Source of the DNA: Branchinecta lynchi | Lineage: Eukaryota > Arthropoda > Branchiopoda > Anostraca > Branchinectidae | Length of the DNA stretch: 64,000 nucleotides | Assembly (NCBI GenBank): GCA_023053575.1 | Contig: JAKZAP010000058.1 | Location: forward strand, 310,001-374,000 | Direction: 5' to 3' | Part shown: positions 34,841-47,508 of the stretch, piece by piece | How the letters are laid out: each line of letters opens with the position of its first letter | Position numbering within the stretch: position 1 is the stretch's first letter | Translations under genes and position numbers: made by a program | The notes under the pieces: model-generated | What the model was told of the DNA's origin: nothing | The model's database searches: none | What the model saw: the letters and a program-made list of their open reading frames with translations, nothing else

Positions 34841-37800
34841 GGAACATTGAAAGAAAATTTCGTTTCTTTTAAAGGGTCTCGGATTGCTCGGATCAAATTC
34901 CGGGTGATTAAAAAATCATAAGTTCGGCAGGGACGAAATAAAAACATTGCAGTTCCTTATTTTTACCTTTTTACGCTAGGTAGAGGGAAATCTCCCATTG
35001 ATGAACTTTCGGTGTGTCGCCTGGAATTTGTCCGTCCAGTTCAGTATATTTTTGTGTCTGTAACGATGAGCTGTGTCTGTTTGTTTTATATTCGGAAGGC
35101 CTCACCTCGGTGTCGAGCTCCGTGTCGTCTATCGGAGCGCAGGAATTGGATAATAAATTACCTGAACCGTCTGACTAATTTCCAGAACCTTCTGGACTGA
35201 AAATAAGTGTAACTTCAGCAACTTTTAGGGCGCGAGAATTTGACGAATAAATACAAGAGCCTTCTGGATGTAAATTCGCGGTAGCTTACACTCATCACAG
35301 CTTGCGTAAGTTTTTGAGCGTGGGTAGTTAACGACTAAATTAGCAGATCCTGCTTATTGAACTTCACGGTACTTCGTTACTTTATTTTTAGCTGGCGTAA
35401 CATTCAACGCGGACATTAGACGTAAATTGCCTAAAACTTGTCATTGTAATTGCGGTATATTATGGAATGATTTTATAGCTTGCTAAGAAGAAGATCCTCG
35501 GAATAGGACGCGTAAATTATCGTAAACCTCTAATTAAAACCGATTAAAACTCTGGATATAGGCTATTAGCCTTATTGTTTTTTGGCGTTTGCGTAACTTA
35601 GCGAGCGCGGGTACGAGAGGAGTAAATACCAGAACCCCCATTGCAGGTGTAAGGATATTCTTTTAGGCAGAAAAGATCGGGTATGGAACCACTTGCTAAT
35701 ACGTGTACATTTTCCCCCAGCGTATGCAGTTAATACAGTGTAACCTGTCTTGTCCTGGGCTATAAGTGACAATCCTAGGTTACATCAGCACAAGTCGCGG
35801 CAGATTGACTTTCTAGTAAAACCCTACTTGACTGAGTCTCTAATTTTGTTAGTTACTAGCCTACACGACATATATACCGACTAGACTCGCGCCCAGTTTT
35901 TGTCAGAGGATATCCTACTAAAATACCACTTTTGTTTTGTTTTTCTGTTTAAAATATATCAACTGATTTGAAAATCAATAAGATATCTGAAGCAGATCTG
36001 AAGCTTCACTATCAATGATCGACATTTAGGAAGTCTTATTTGGCCCTTTCTTTGAGTAAAAAATATAATATAGATACCGCTTCTTGCTAATGAAGCTCAT
36101 TTCAGTGGTGCAGGCTATCACACATTAAAGTAGCAGACCCCTCGTAAATAAAAATAGAAAACTGAGTTTCACCTTAAATTGTTAAGAAATAAATACTGCT
36201 CATTTTCTTAAAGAACAAAAAATTTCGTTACCTTGAAAAAATTCCGAGTTCTGAGCCTTTCTTTGCAATTTTTGCCATAATTTGTAACCGTTATTTGTAA
36301 AATATGGTGAATATAGAATGAACAGTTAATCATATAATAGAGAATTAATCGTATTCTTGTAGAGCTTGCTTTGGTCTTTCGAATGATATAAGATAACATT
36401 GGATTTCGACAACTATGTATCTTTGAAAAAAAGGAAGAATGATGACAGGTCAACATGAGCGAAATTTGTCGTTTTTAGCCTACATCCCAGAAAAGCAACA
36501 ACCGTGGATACACGCACTACGATATTCGTTTTCAGCGACATCGACAACCCCAGGAACTACTTCTCAGTATTTGTGTTCCAAAACTTCTCAGCATTTGTGT
36601 TCCACCTAAGCTGCGATTAAGAGAAATACGCGAGTTTCGTCAAAATATAGAATTTGGCTGTCGCCCTGCCTGCCTTAGGATATTCGGTATCAACTCACCC
36701 CTTGTTACTCAGGCGATGCCAGTCGAACCCGCAATGTGGGAGGGAATAAATAGGGTGGCATTGCGCACAGTGGGTGGGTTACGCTGATTACGCTTCCAAG
36801 TTACAACAGTGAATACACGGCGGGAATTGACCTGTCCATTTAACAGGTCGGCCGTGGGAAGGAAATAGTGATTATTGCAATTGGAGAGCAGGGAAGGCAA
36901 AGTTTTTACAGGGGAAGATTACAGAGCTGTTTTATGGAAATAGAAGATTCCAAAAAAGACTTTCGTTATCTCAGATCCTATCGTCTGTTGTTATAATACT
37001 TTGGCGAGCTAATATGGCCACGGGAAAGGAAATATACAGAGAGAAGCAAGGGGATAGTGTAGACAACACCACGGAATTGCATGTGACCGAGATGAAAACC
37101 TCGACTAAAACTTTAAATTCAATTGGCGGGCTCTAATTCCGGACTGTAAAATGTGCATTCTGAAAGAACAAGACCGAATGTTTTGATGGGATCCGAATGA
37201 GGAATGTTTATTTATTTATTTAATAACCTATAGACAAGCGGGTCTAGCAGATCTCCTGTAGGCTTAATAATTTCCACAAACCGGATGGAGCGACGTCCCG
37301 GCAAGCAGCAGCTACTGTAGGCTAGTCAATAGGCCTACTACATATGAACATATAAAGTGAGCGCTGCAGGCGAGATTAGTTAAAGTTCTTCCTGTCAAAT
37401 TTGACTTTTTCCATGCAGATCCCAGATTCGAATGTTTCTCAAATCCCAACCCTTTGACTGGCTTTAGACCCCAGCTAATTGACGCGCCCTTCCACAAAAT
37501 ACAGAATATTACGAAAAGCGCAGCAGGAGGAATGTTCGAAACACTTCTGATTACAGCGTGTTTTTGGTATCCAAAATCAAAGTTAGGACTATCGATGAAA
37601 TCATAGATTAATCCTTTTGTCACGACCAGTGCTTCGCCTCTACCGAATAAATTACCAAATCCCAGTTTTATACCGAATAAATTTCGTCGAAAGTGGAACA
37701 ATAGGCGGGATTCGTGGTAACTATCGAGTCCCAAAAATTATGCCGAATAAATTACCGAATCTCAATCCTGATACAGAATAATTTTGGACCGATAGCCTAT

Positions 37801-38383
37801 TTGGTACTCTGTGTAGCTACTGAATCTCCATGAGTTGATGTTCAGTATGGAAAAGTTGAGATATGGTTGATAGTGGCGAAAATACTGCCAAGACAAGGAC
37901 GTGACTCTGATCAAACCGTAAGATTCACTCTTCCAAGAGGGTACGGAAAAAAAATATGGCAGACCGAGACAGACTGATGAACATAATGTGGCAATATTAC
38001 GAAGGGATACTTCGGATCTACGAAATAGCCATCTACGCGCACGTTTCCGAAACACCAGATTTTTTGGAGAATTCCCCTGCTCAAGGGAATCTCCTACTGA
38101 GGTGAAAAAGATTCTCCTGTTATAATTAATTTTGGCGTGAAGGAGACCATTGAAGTTAGAATTTTTTTTTTCTTCATATTTCAAGTCTAGAGACACCAGG
38201 AAACTCTGTCTTGCTTCCCCACTCCCCACCCTCCACCCTAACTCTAGAAATTCTATAAAATTGGGCAGAAAACAGAAAAGTTGCATTTTTTTTCTTTACC
38301 TGGTATCCAAGAGTGGTTCTCGATGCCAGTGTGCATGACTGCCTTTACAGTGAAACTTTAGAATCCTGTTACTGACCTTATAA
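34841..38383. other. Large stretch without a recognised gene
   Basis: The longest low-repeat part of the window. Two adjacent minus-strand open frames (37312-37734 and 37762-38286) show no motifs. 37160-37196 holds a scrap of the family A start (CAAGACCGAATGTTTTGATG, GGGATCC). Family E-like phrases (GAGCGCTGCAGGCGAGATTA, 37352; GCGCAGCAGG, 37518) occur. Confidence 0.4.
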
Positions 38384-39261
38384 TTGTGTTGCGAGAGCAA
38401 CACTTTGGTTCTGGTCCCTTTTTTTTTTTTTTTCCTATGCCGCTGATTTCATTTTATTCCTGGTAACTGGGATCTAACCTGTGCGGTTTTTACGGAGACT
38501 GTGGACCTTAGGCCGGATTGATGAATATGACATTACATTTTGGAAAGCTCCGTAGAACTCTTGCCTGGGGCCAAAAAGGATGGTTTTTGCTTGTCCTCGA
38601 GCCAGAGCCTACGGTTTGCGAAGTGAAGTGGATTTGTATAGCCTATGCCAGAGAGGACTATCTGAAGTTGTATAGCGAACCTTTCGTTTCATCAAAACAT
38701 GTTTCCGCTTTCGAGTGGAAAGCTCCGTTCTAGCACGCAAGCAGGCAGGCAACAGTTTCAAATTGAAGATGGACTAAAATCTATAAGTGTTAAATATATG
38801 CGGCAGTTACCCGGCCCCACAGCCAACATATCTTCTTTGAGTGATAAATAGAAAAATCTACACACAAAAAAAGGGCTTTTTCCCACGGGTCCGAAAGTGC
38901 TGCCATCTATTGTTTCGATCCATGTCTGTACGAAATTCCAGCTGAGTTTATCATTCGTTTTTTTTGCACTTGGGTTTGCGGTAGAGAAATGGTATCAAAT
39001 GTGCCTCTTAAACTTTAAAAGTTCTCTCATTGCTAAAGAAACTAGAGCTTGTCCTTAGCTCCTTTCTAAGTGGTGACGTTAGAAAGTTGGCCTACGGCAA
39101 AAACTTCAACTTTTGAACTAAGACAGGTAGATTTTTTTTTCGACGGCAATCGATAGCCGTTGATGAGCTGATCAAAGTATATGTCATTAATTTTCTGGTA
39201 CAAAAATTCCTTCATGAGGTACACCAGTTTGAAAATTTCAAGGGGTCGACAACTTTAGTAG

Positions 39262-39546
39262 TTAGGTACACATTGAAACCAAGAATAGGCGATACCAGCT
39301 GTGAGACATATAGGGGACTTTTAAGCAACAGTCGCCTGTTAGCTCATAATCATCTTCGGTAATGAGGGTTTTGCAGCTTTTGCTAGTTGGTGTACCTGTT
39401 ATTTGTTTCCGGTGTATTCGATGGTAATAACAACTTGGTTCCCAATGGAAAGATATGCAAGGGACTTGTAAGTAATAATCGGCTGTTATGCTACAATCAT
39501 CTTCAGCGATGAGGGATTTGCAACTTTTACTAGCTGGTGTACCCAT
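39262..39546 (-). CDS. Family D small orphan ORF, left copy 1
   Basis: 94 codons beginning MGTPASKSCKSLIAEDDCS. The product has two similar halves offset by 49 residues: P-A/T-SKSCK-LI-EDD, then D-x-x-L-x-V-P and a Trp. No signal peptide, membrane segment or known domain recognised. Related frames occur at 39571-39868, 46307 and 47119. Function unknown; coding status inferred only from the frame staying open in several diverged copies. Confidence 0.35.
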   Translation of the reverse strand: MGTPASKSCKSLIAEDDCSITADYYLQVPCISFHWEPSCYYHRIHRKQITGTPTSKSCKTLITEDDYELTGDCCLKVPYMSHSWYRLFLVSMCT

Positions 39547-39570
39547 TATTTTTTATCTGTGAACTTGATG

Positions 39571-39868
39571 TTACACACTGGTACACACTAAAACCAAAAA
39601 TAGGCGATACCAGATGTGAGACATGTAGGGGACATGTACGCAACAGTCAACTGTTAGCTCATAATCATCTTCGGCAATGAGGGGTTCGCAGCTTTTGATA
39701 GCTGGTGTACCTCTTATTTGTTTCCGGTGCATTCGATGGTAAGCACAATTGGGTTCCCAGTTGTAAGACATGAAAGGGACTTGTAAGTAATAATCCTCTG
39801 TTATGATAAAATCATCTTCAGGGATCAGGGGTTATCGACTTTTGCTAGCTGGTGCACCCATTATTTTT
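39571..39868 (-). pseudogene. Family D small ORF, broken copy
   Basis: Same two-half module as its neighbour, but the first half contains an in-frame stop (AGTCGATAA near 39830) in place of the SCK codons. The second half (RGTPAIKSCEPLIAEDDYE) is open to 39571. Confidence 0.4.
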
Positions 39869-40335
39869 ATCTGTGAACTTGATGTCTATCACGGGAGAGG
39901 GACTTGTAAGTAAGAATTGGTTCACGAGGGGCTAGAACTTCTTTTTAAATTGGTGCATACTGTATTCGATTTTTATAAATCTGACGGTAAGAAAGTTTGT
40001 ATCGATGGTCTATCGCTGTAACCTAGGATTTACTGTTTACGCAACGGGTACAAACGATAATATCTTGGTGTCCCCTCCAAGATAAATCACTTTGTAAATA
40101 GTTTGTACAAAATTTTGTGTTGATCCATATCTTGGTGTCCCCTCCAAGATAAATCGCTTTGTAAAATTTTAGTTTTAGTTGTAAATGCGAGGTCGCATTT
40201 TTTTTCAAGAAGGGGCATATGTTGTATACCCAGTTTAAAGTCTTTTACCCCTAATTTGACCTGACCCGACCTCAGTTAATTACCAAGTTTCGTAATACAC
40301 ATGCATGGGATTATAAGATAATAATTAAGATTCGA

Positions 40336-40760
40336 GGCTACGCCGGACTGATGACAATTAAGCACAAATCTGGACAACTTCACAGCGACGCTGATGCTCT
40401 TAGCCGTATCCAACAAGTCAACCTTGCAGTATGTATTTTGAGGCTTTGCTGTCCTGTTGACTCGTGACGGATTCGGCTGACATCTTGATCACGCTTCTGT
40501 TCGGCGACCCAGCGGCGCTTCATGGCTGGCTCTTCGAGACAGACTTCTGCAAGGTTGACTTGTTGGATACGGCTAAGAGCATCAGCGTCGCTGTGAAGTT
40601 GTCCAGATTTGTGCTTAATTGTCATCAGTCCGGCGTAGTCTTGAATCTTGAGTGCCCATCGCTGTAGTCGTTGATTTGCAGAAACTGACTTCTGGAGATA
40701 GGAAGGTCCTCTGTGATCGGTAACTGCGTCGAACTGCCTTCCGTAGACATATTCCCTGAA
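40336..40760 (-). pseudogene. Ty3/gypsy RNase H fragment with inverted duplicate
   Basis: The minus strand from about 40760 to 40440 encodes FREYVYGRQFDAVTDHRG, LQRWALKIQDYAG, IKHKSGQ and HSDADALSRIQ, the RNase H end typical of gypsy polyproteins (VTDH and NADALSR motifs), then about 40 further codons. The block 40547-40640 is repeated inverted at 40336-40429. Reverse transcriptase and integrase are absent. Confidence 0.75.
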
Positions 40761-42172
40761 GTTGTCCAGATTTGTGTTAAAACAATGAGGTAGTTTCGTA
40801 ATAATTAATAGTGTCATCTATGGTATTTTAATCCTGAAAAGTTACGGATAGGTTTATAATACCGACTAGATTACATAAGACATTGTTCCAAATTTTTACC
40901 TGTCACGATGTCTACGATTGAAGAGGATAAAGTTCAACTGACTGCAAAGCCAATTGTCCCTTCTTCCGATATTGTTTTGTTGTTGTTTTTACAACGCTGA
41001 ACAATAGCTTTTGATCATGTGATGATTCTTTTTAGAACATACCGTTTTAAAAGCTTCGATAAGTTGACAACTTCAGCATTTAACCGAACAATTTGGTTCC
41101 CAATTGTAAGACATGAAAGGGACTTGTAAGTAATAATCCTCTGTTATCATAAAATCATCTTCAGGAGTCAGGGGTTATCGACTTTTGCTAGCTGGTGCAC
41201 CCATTATTTTTATCCGGTGAACTTGATCTACCACGGTGGATGGACTTCTAAGTAAGAATCGATTCATGAGGGGCTAGAACTTTTGTAAATTGGTGCACAT
41301 GTATTCCATTCCTATAAATCTGACGGTAAGAAAGATTGTATCGATGGTCTATATCTGTAACCTAGGATTAACTGTTTACGCAACGGATACAAACGATAAT
41401 GTAGAACAATGAGGTAGTTTCGTAATAATTAAGAGTGTCATCTATGGTATTTTAATCCTTAAAAGTTACGGATAGCTTTATAATACCAACTAGATTATAC
41501 AAGATATCGTTCCAAGTTGTCATCCGTCACGATGTCTACGATTAAAAAGGATAAAGCTCAACTGACAGCAAAGTCAATTTAGTCCCTTCTTCCGATATTC
41601 TCTTGTTGTTGTTTTTACAACGCTGAACAAGAGATTATGATCATGTGATGATTCTTTTTAGAACATACCGTTTTAAAAGCTCCGATAAGTTGACAACTTC
41701 AGCATTTAACCGAACAATTTGGTTCCCAATTGTAAGACATGCAAGGGGACTTGTAAGTAATAATCGGCTGTTGTGCTACAATCGTCTTCGGGGATGAAGG
41801 GTTTGCAACTTTTGATAGCTGGTTTACCCATTATTTTTATCCGGTGATCTTGATGTCTACCACGGTGGATGGACTTGTAAGTAAGAATCGATTCATGAGG
41901 GGCTAGAACTTTTGTAAATTGGTGCACATGTATTCCATTCCTATGAATCTGACGGTAAGAAAGATTGTATCGATGGTCTATATCTGTAACCTAGGATTAA
42001 CTGTTTACGCAACGGATACAAACGATAATGTAGAACAATGAGGTAGTTTCGTAATAATTAAGAGTGTCATCTATGGTATTTTAATCCTGAAAAGTTACGG
42101 ATAGCTTTATAATACCAACTAGATTATACAAGATATCGTTCCAAGTTGTCATCCGTCGCGATGTCTACGATT

Positions 42173-43446
42173 AACAAGACCAAAGGTTTCGATGGGATCC
42201 CACAAATATCTGATCCAGAGAACTGGGTCTTGTCTTAGCCAGATCCAGTCATCGCCAGACTCCTTGAACATTTTTACAATTAAAATTCAGAAACAGATTA
42301 AGGCCAAATACCTAATCACCTGAGAAAACCAAGTTCAGATATGAATTCAGCATGTGTGCTTACCCCTATAAGTCATATCTGTTTTGACGAAAACTTCCTG
42401 CCACTTCTGCCAATTTCCCGGTTTCGGCCGAACTCCAGAACTACTTGTCCGGCAAAAGAAGAAAGCTCAAAGACGAAATCAGGGTATCTTTTTTCCCCAG
42501 TAATGAACATCTAATCAACTTCAAATAAAAATTTAGCTTATAACAAATTTTCCGAGTCCAGCCGGATTCGGGTCGAACTATATGTCCGGGTAAAATATGA
42601 TTGTCATACAGGGACGACTCAGCATCTCTTCTTACCCCTAAATCGCTTATCTAATCAACTAGAAATAAAACTTTAACTTCAAACAGTTTTCCGGTTTTGG
42701 CCGGATTCCGCGCGAACTACATGTCCTGGTAGAAAATTGTTTTCACATAAGTGTTCACCATGTCTTCTTGCCCTAGATCAAACATCTAATCAACTCCAAA
42801 TAAAACTTTTAATTTTGACAAACTTTCCGGTTTGGGCCGGATTCCGGTCGAAATACTTGTCCGTCGAGAAAATAGTTTTCACCATCGTTTTCAGCATGTC
42901 TTCCTACCTCTAAATCAAACATCTAATCAACTTCAGATAAAACTTTTACTTTCAACAAACTTTCCGGTTTGGGCCGGATTCCGGGCAAAATACTTGTCCG
43001 TCGAGAAAATAATTTTCACTATCGTCTTCAGCATGTCTTCCTACCCCCAAATCGAACATCTAATCAACTTCAAATAAAACTTTTACTTTCAACAAACTTT
43101 CCGGTTTTGGCCGGATTCTTGGCGAACTACTTGTCCGATGACAAAATGGGTTTCACCGTCGTGTTCAGCATGTCTTCTTACCCCATAATGGACTATCATA
43201 TTAGCTGTTTCAAAATATTTTGTTTGCCCCTTAATTTGAAACCCCTCCCCCACCCCTAAATGTAGGGTTACAAAGCCCATCTAAGAACTTGACTGGTCCG
43301 ACGACCCAACGAATCCTCATACCAAGTTTCATCAAAGTATCTCATTCCCTTCGAGAGTTATCGTGCTTACAGACGGACGGACGGACAGACGGACAACTTT
43401 TATGATTTCATAGGTATCCCTCCACTTACGTTTTGTGATCCCAAAA
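42173..43446 (+). mobile_element. Family A element, copy 9
   Basis: Starts AACAAGACCAAAGGTTTCG directly after family D sequence (GATGTCTACGATT) and ends TTTTGTGATCCCAAAAA. Core monomers and ACGG/ACAG tract as in copy 4. Confidence 0.85.
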
Positions 43447-43845
43447 ATGGAAATTGGTTTTTAAAAAAGATGACTGGTATTTTTAATATTTTATGAATTA
43501 TTATCCATGTAATTTCTTATAGCAGAGATTTTGTGTTTTTAGGTGCAGCAAGGACAAGCAGGTCAGAAAAAACTAAGAATGTCTGTTTGACAGAAGTGGT
43601 TGTGTCCCGTTTCAATAGAACAAAATGGAAGTTGACTATTAAATCAAGATGACTCTATGAATGATAATTCGATATTTTAGGAATTTGATTTTTTTGTATA
43701 AAAAAATTATAATTTTTTATGTTACACTACCTACAACAGAAATCGTATTTTTCTACGGCTGCCTGAACAGGACCCTTGCCAAGATGGCCGAATACTCACT
43801 ATGACCAACTGCCTCTGAATCTTGGAATAAGGAGACACGTTTTCT
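43447..43845. other. Unassigned, with a family G piece at 43741-43790
   Basis: GCTGCCTGAACAGGACCCTT, then GCCAAGATGGCCGAATAC, resembles the family G core but lacks a clean CTGANGA and GAAA. Confidence 0.4.
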
Positions 43846-45315
43846 GTCAACGAATCAACGGCGTTTGGTTCAGACCCTGTTCCGTATTAACTACGGAATT
43901 TATATCTTTAGAAAGGCCAAATACTCAATATGACCAAGTCAAACACACGGCAGTGAATCTCGGAAAAACGATAAACGTCGCCGAAACGATGACTCAATTG
44001 TCAACCAATCAACGGCGTTGGTTGGAGAGAGCTCTGGTGACGGTATTTAAATGTGATTATTGCCGTATTAACTAAACTCTGAAGTTTGTATCTTCAAGTT
44101 CTGGGTCAACCAATCAACGGCGTTGGATGGTGACGCTTCCGGCTCTCCCTGTAGGTACACGGGCGGTTTTTCATCGACACATAGAGTTGATTATCAAGAG
44201 GATTATAACTAATCTCGGTACCTTTTTTGGCTCTAGCTTTTTGCACTCGACAGTGGATCTCGGTAAAACCAACGAGAAACGTTGCCCAAACGGTGACTCA
44301 AATTTGTTGTCAACCAATCAACGGCGTTGGTTGGGGTAAGCTGTGGTAACACTATTTAAATATCTGATTGCCGTATTAACTAAACTCGGAAGTTTGTATA
44401 TTCAAAATCTGGGTCAACCAATCAACGGCGTTGGATGGTGAGAGCTGCGGTGACGCTTCCGGCTCTCCCTGTAGGGACACAGGTGGTTTTTCATCTACAC
44501 GTAGAGTTGGTTATCAGAGGATTATAACTAATTTCGGATTTTTTTTTTTTGCTGCGGATTGATCAGCACTTTCGCTAATAAAGTAACAAAAATACACGTA
44601 AGTGAATCTCGGGAAGAACAAGAAACGTCGCCCCAACGATGACTCAAATTTTCTGTCAACCAATCAACGGCGTTGGTTGGGACGCTGTTCCATATTAACT
44701 ACGGAATTTTGTATCTTTAAAAAGGCCGTATACTCTATATCCAACACACGGCAGTGAATCTCGGGAAAAACGAGAAACCTCGCCCAGACGATGACTATTT
44801 TTTTTTTTTCAACCAATCAATGGCGTTGGTTGGGGAAAGCTATGCTGATGCTATTTAAATGTGAGTGATTGCCGTACTTCAAATTCTGGGTGAATCACAG
44901 GCCAGCGAATCTTGGGGAAAACGAGAAACGTCGCCCAAACGATGTCTCATTTTTTTTTTTAATCAAACAACGGCGTTGGGTTGGTAGCTGTGGTGGCGCG
45001 ATTTAAATATTATTGATTGCCGTATTAAATAAACTCGGAGTTTTGTATGGTCAAATTCCGGGTCAGTCAATTAACGGCGTTAAATGGGGAGAACTGCGGT
45101 GACACTTCCGGCTTTTCCTGTAGGTACACGGCTGTTTCATCGGCACGTACACTTGGTTATCAAAAAGATTAATTGAACTCGGAATTTTTCAGCTGCGGCT
45201 TGAACAGCACTTTCGCCAATAAAGTAAAAACAACACGACAGTGAATCTCGTGAAGAAGAGAAACGTCACCCAAACAATGACTGAAATTCTGTGTCAACCA
45301 ATCCATGCGTTAGAG
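43846..45315 (+). repeat. Tandem array built on an imperfect palindrome
   Basis: About ten copies of CAATCAACGGCGTTGGTTG or variants, at about 43855, 44005, 44110, 44314, 44418, 44660, 44813, 44964, 45065 and 45298. Short (about 100 bp) and long (about 150-240 bp) gaps alternate in part, giving a composite unit near 310 bp. Units also share TATTTAAAT, TGATTGCCGTATTAAC, CTTCCGGCTCTCCCTGTAGG, GTGAATCTCGG and CGTCGCCCAAACGATGACTC. No coding region seen. Confidence 0.8.
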
Positions 45316-45800
45316 ATTTTTCAACCTGACAACTAATTTATTGAAACCCCCCCCAAAAAACTGATAGCACAATTAACTAGAGCAATGGTAAATGTTTATC
45401 CTCTCACGAGCTCTACTCGAAGATTTCCTCGATGCGTCAAGGTCTTCTAACATGATTTTGCATTTGACTGATAATACAGCTCCGCCTCCAACTGTGTCCC
45501 TCATCCTATAGTACCGAGAAAATTTTCGGTACACGTGCTGGTCAATAGAATGCCCCACTGACCCTTCATAAACACAGTAAATCGAGGCCCGACGCTCATT
45601 AAGAAGCTAACGAAGAAACTTACAAAGGTCTGCAGGCAATCTCCCGACCTGCTTGCATTAACGTACTCCCATTCCGCATAGACTTTACTGCACTTTTAAT
45701 ACGTTCCATTTTATTCTCCGTCCTTGACTCTCTGAACTGACTCTTTCAACTACCCCGATTCCCGAAATCCCTCTAGAAATTTCGTATTATAACTAGACCT
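45316..45800. other. No recognisable feature
   Basis: A run of C at 45347 and no recognisable repeat or gene. Confidence 0.35.
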
Positions 45801-45880
45801 ACGTTGCCCGGGCAACGTGAAGTGTTGCGGCAACCTTTGTCCGGCCTCGCCGGCTAAAGTGTTGCGAGAGCAACACTTTG
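45801..45880. repeat. Cluster of four consecutive hairpins at the family D border
   Basis: In 80 bp: ACGTTGCCCGGGCAACGT (perfect palindrome), GTTGC/GCAAC, CCGGC/GCCGG and AAAGTGTTGC-GAGA-GCAACACTTT. The last is the start of the right family D copy. Confidence 0.7.
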
Positions 45881-46306
45881 GTTTTGTTTCTTCGCTGTCG
45901 GTTAAATGCTGAAATTGTCAACTTATCGAAGCTGTTAAAACGGTATGTTCTAAACAGAATAATCACATGATCAAAAACTGTTCTTTGGCGTTGTAAAACC
46001 AACAACAAAACAATATCGGAAGAAGGCTATCCGTAACGTTTCAGGATTAAAATACCATAGATGACACTGTTAATTATTACAAAACTACCTTATTGTTTTA
46101 CATTACCGTATCGTTTGTACCCGTTGCGTTAACAGTTAATCCTAGGTTAATACGATAGACCATCGATACAAACTTTCTTACTGTCATATTTACAGAAATC
46201 GAATAAAACGTGCACCAATTTTCAAAACTTTCTAGCCACTCGTAAACCGATTCTTACTTACAAGTCTCTCTCCCGTGATTGACATCAAATTCACCGGAAA
46301 CAAATA

Positions 46307-46612
46307 ATGGATACAACAGCTAGCAAAAGTTGCAAACCCCTTATCGCCGAAGATGATTATAGCATAAAAGCCGATTATTACTTACAAGTCCCATGTATGT
46401 CTTACAATTGGGAACAAAGTTCTTACCATCGAATACACCTGAGACACATAACAGGTATACCAACTAGCAAAAGCTGCAAACTCCTCGTTGCCGAAGATGA
46501 TTATGAGCTAACAGTCGACTGTTGCTTGCAAGTCCCTTACATGTGTCACAACTGGTATCGCCTATTTTTGGTTTCAGTGTGTACCTTACTCCTGAAGTTG
46601 TCAACCCCTTGA
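46307..46612 (+). CDS. Family D small orphan ORF, right copy 1
   Basis: 101 codons beginning MDTTASKSCKPLIAEDDYS, with the same 49-residue internal duplication (TASKSCK then PTSKSCK; AEDD twice; DYYLQVPCMSYNW then DCCLQVPYMCHNW). The start follows AACAAATA. Length and frame are kept relative to the copies at 39262 and 47119 despite many substitutions. No recognisable domain. Confidence 0.35.
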   Translation: MDTTASKSCKPLIAEDDYSIKADYYLQVPCMSYNWEQSSYHRIHLRHITGIPTSKSCKLLVAEDDYELTVDCCLQVPYMCHNWYRLFLVSVCTLLLKLSTP

Positions 46613-47118
46613 AACTTTCAAACTGGTTTATCTCATGAAGGATTTTCGTTCAAAAAATGGATGACATATATTTTGATCAGCTCTTCAAGCGCTATCGATT
46701 GCCCTAACCACAACAAAAGAATATCGGAAATAGGGACTAAATTGACTTTGCAGTCAGTTGAACTTTATCCTTTTCAATCGTAGACATCGTTACGGATGAA
46801 AACTTGGAACAATATCTTATATAATCTAGCTGGTATTAGAAAGCTATCCGTAACTTTTCAGGATTACAATACCATAGATGACACTATTAATTATTCTGAA
46901 ACTACCTCATTGCTTTACATTTTCGTTTGTATCCGTTGTGTAAACAGTTAATCCTAGGTTACAGTGATAGACCATCGACACAAACTTTCTTACCGTCAGA
47001 TTTATAGAAATCGAATACAATGTGCACCCATTTGCAAAAATTCCTAGCCCCTCGTGAACCGATTCCTACTTACAAGTCCCTCTTCCGTGATATACATTAA
47101 GTTAACCGAAAACAAATA

Positions 47119-47508
47119 ATGGGCATACCAGCTAGCAAAAGTTGCAAACCCATCATCGCAGAAGATGATTGTAGCATAACAGCCGATTATTACTTACAAG
47201 TCTCTTGCATATCTTACCATTGGGAACCAACTTGTTCTTACCATCGAATACACCGGAAACAGATAACAGGTACATCAACTAGCAAAAGCGGCAAACCCCT
47301 CATTACCGAAGATGATTATGAGCTAAAAATCGATTGTTGCTTAAAAGTCCCCTACATGTCTCATAACTGGTATCGCCTATTTTTGGTTTCAATGTACCTT
47401 ACTACTAAAGTTGTCAACCCCTTTGAAATTTTCAAACTGGTGTATCTCATGAAGGAATTCTTGTACCAAAAAATGGATGACATATACTTTGATCAGCTGA
47501 TGATTTGA
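47119..47508 (+). CDS. Family D small orphan ORF, right copy 2, longer
   Basis: 129 codons beginning MGIPASKSCKPIIAEDDCS. After the two-half module (residues 2-92) the frame stays open for a further 35 residues ending YFDQLMI. The start codon is in the same context as copy 1 (AACAAATAATGG). Unknown function. Confidence 0.35.
   Translation: MGIPASKSCKPIIAEDDCSITADYYLQVSCISYHWEPTCSYHRIHRKQITGTSTSKSGKPLITEDDYELKIDCCLKVPYMSHNWYRLFLVSMYLTTKVVNPFEIFKLVYLMKEFLYQKMDDIYFDQLMI

Larger units (their letters stand above)
38384..42172 (-). mobile_element. Family D element, left copy, reverse orientation
   Basis: The end TTGTGTTGCGAGAGCAACAC is at 38384. The first 1.5 kb is a highly similar inverted copy of 46.3-48.27 kb. 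Inside, units of about 625 bp repeat directly (ACAATGAGGTAGTTTCGTAA at about 40784, 41404 and 42034), with shorter pieces of the small-ORF module. The other terminus is missing where family A copy 9 begins (42173). A gypsy scrap interrupts it at about 40330-40780. Confidence 0.75.

Noticed and set aside
37312..38286. Two adjacent minus-strand frames of 140 and 174 codons
   Set aside because: No motif, no splice or start context, AT-rich composition; probably chance.
43846..45315. Reading the CCAAT/TATTTAAAT array as histone or snRNA promoters
   Set aside because: No histone or snRNA sequence lies downstream of any unit.
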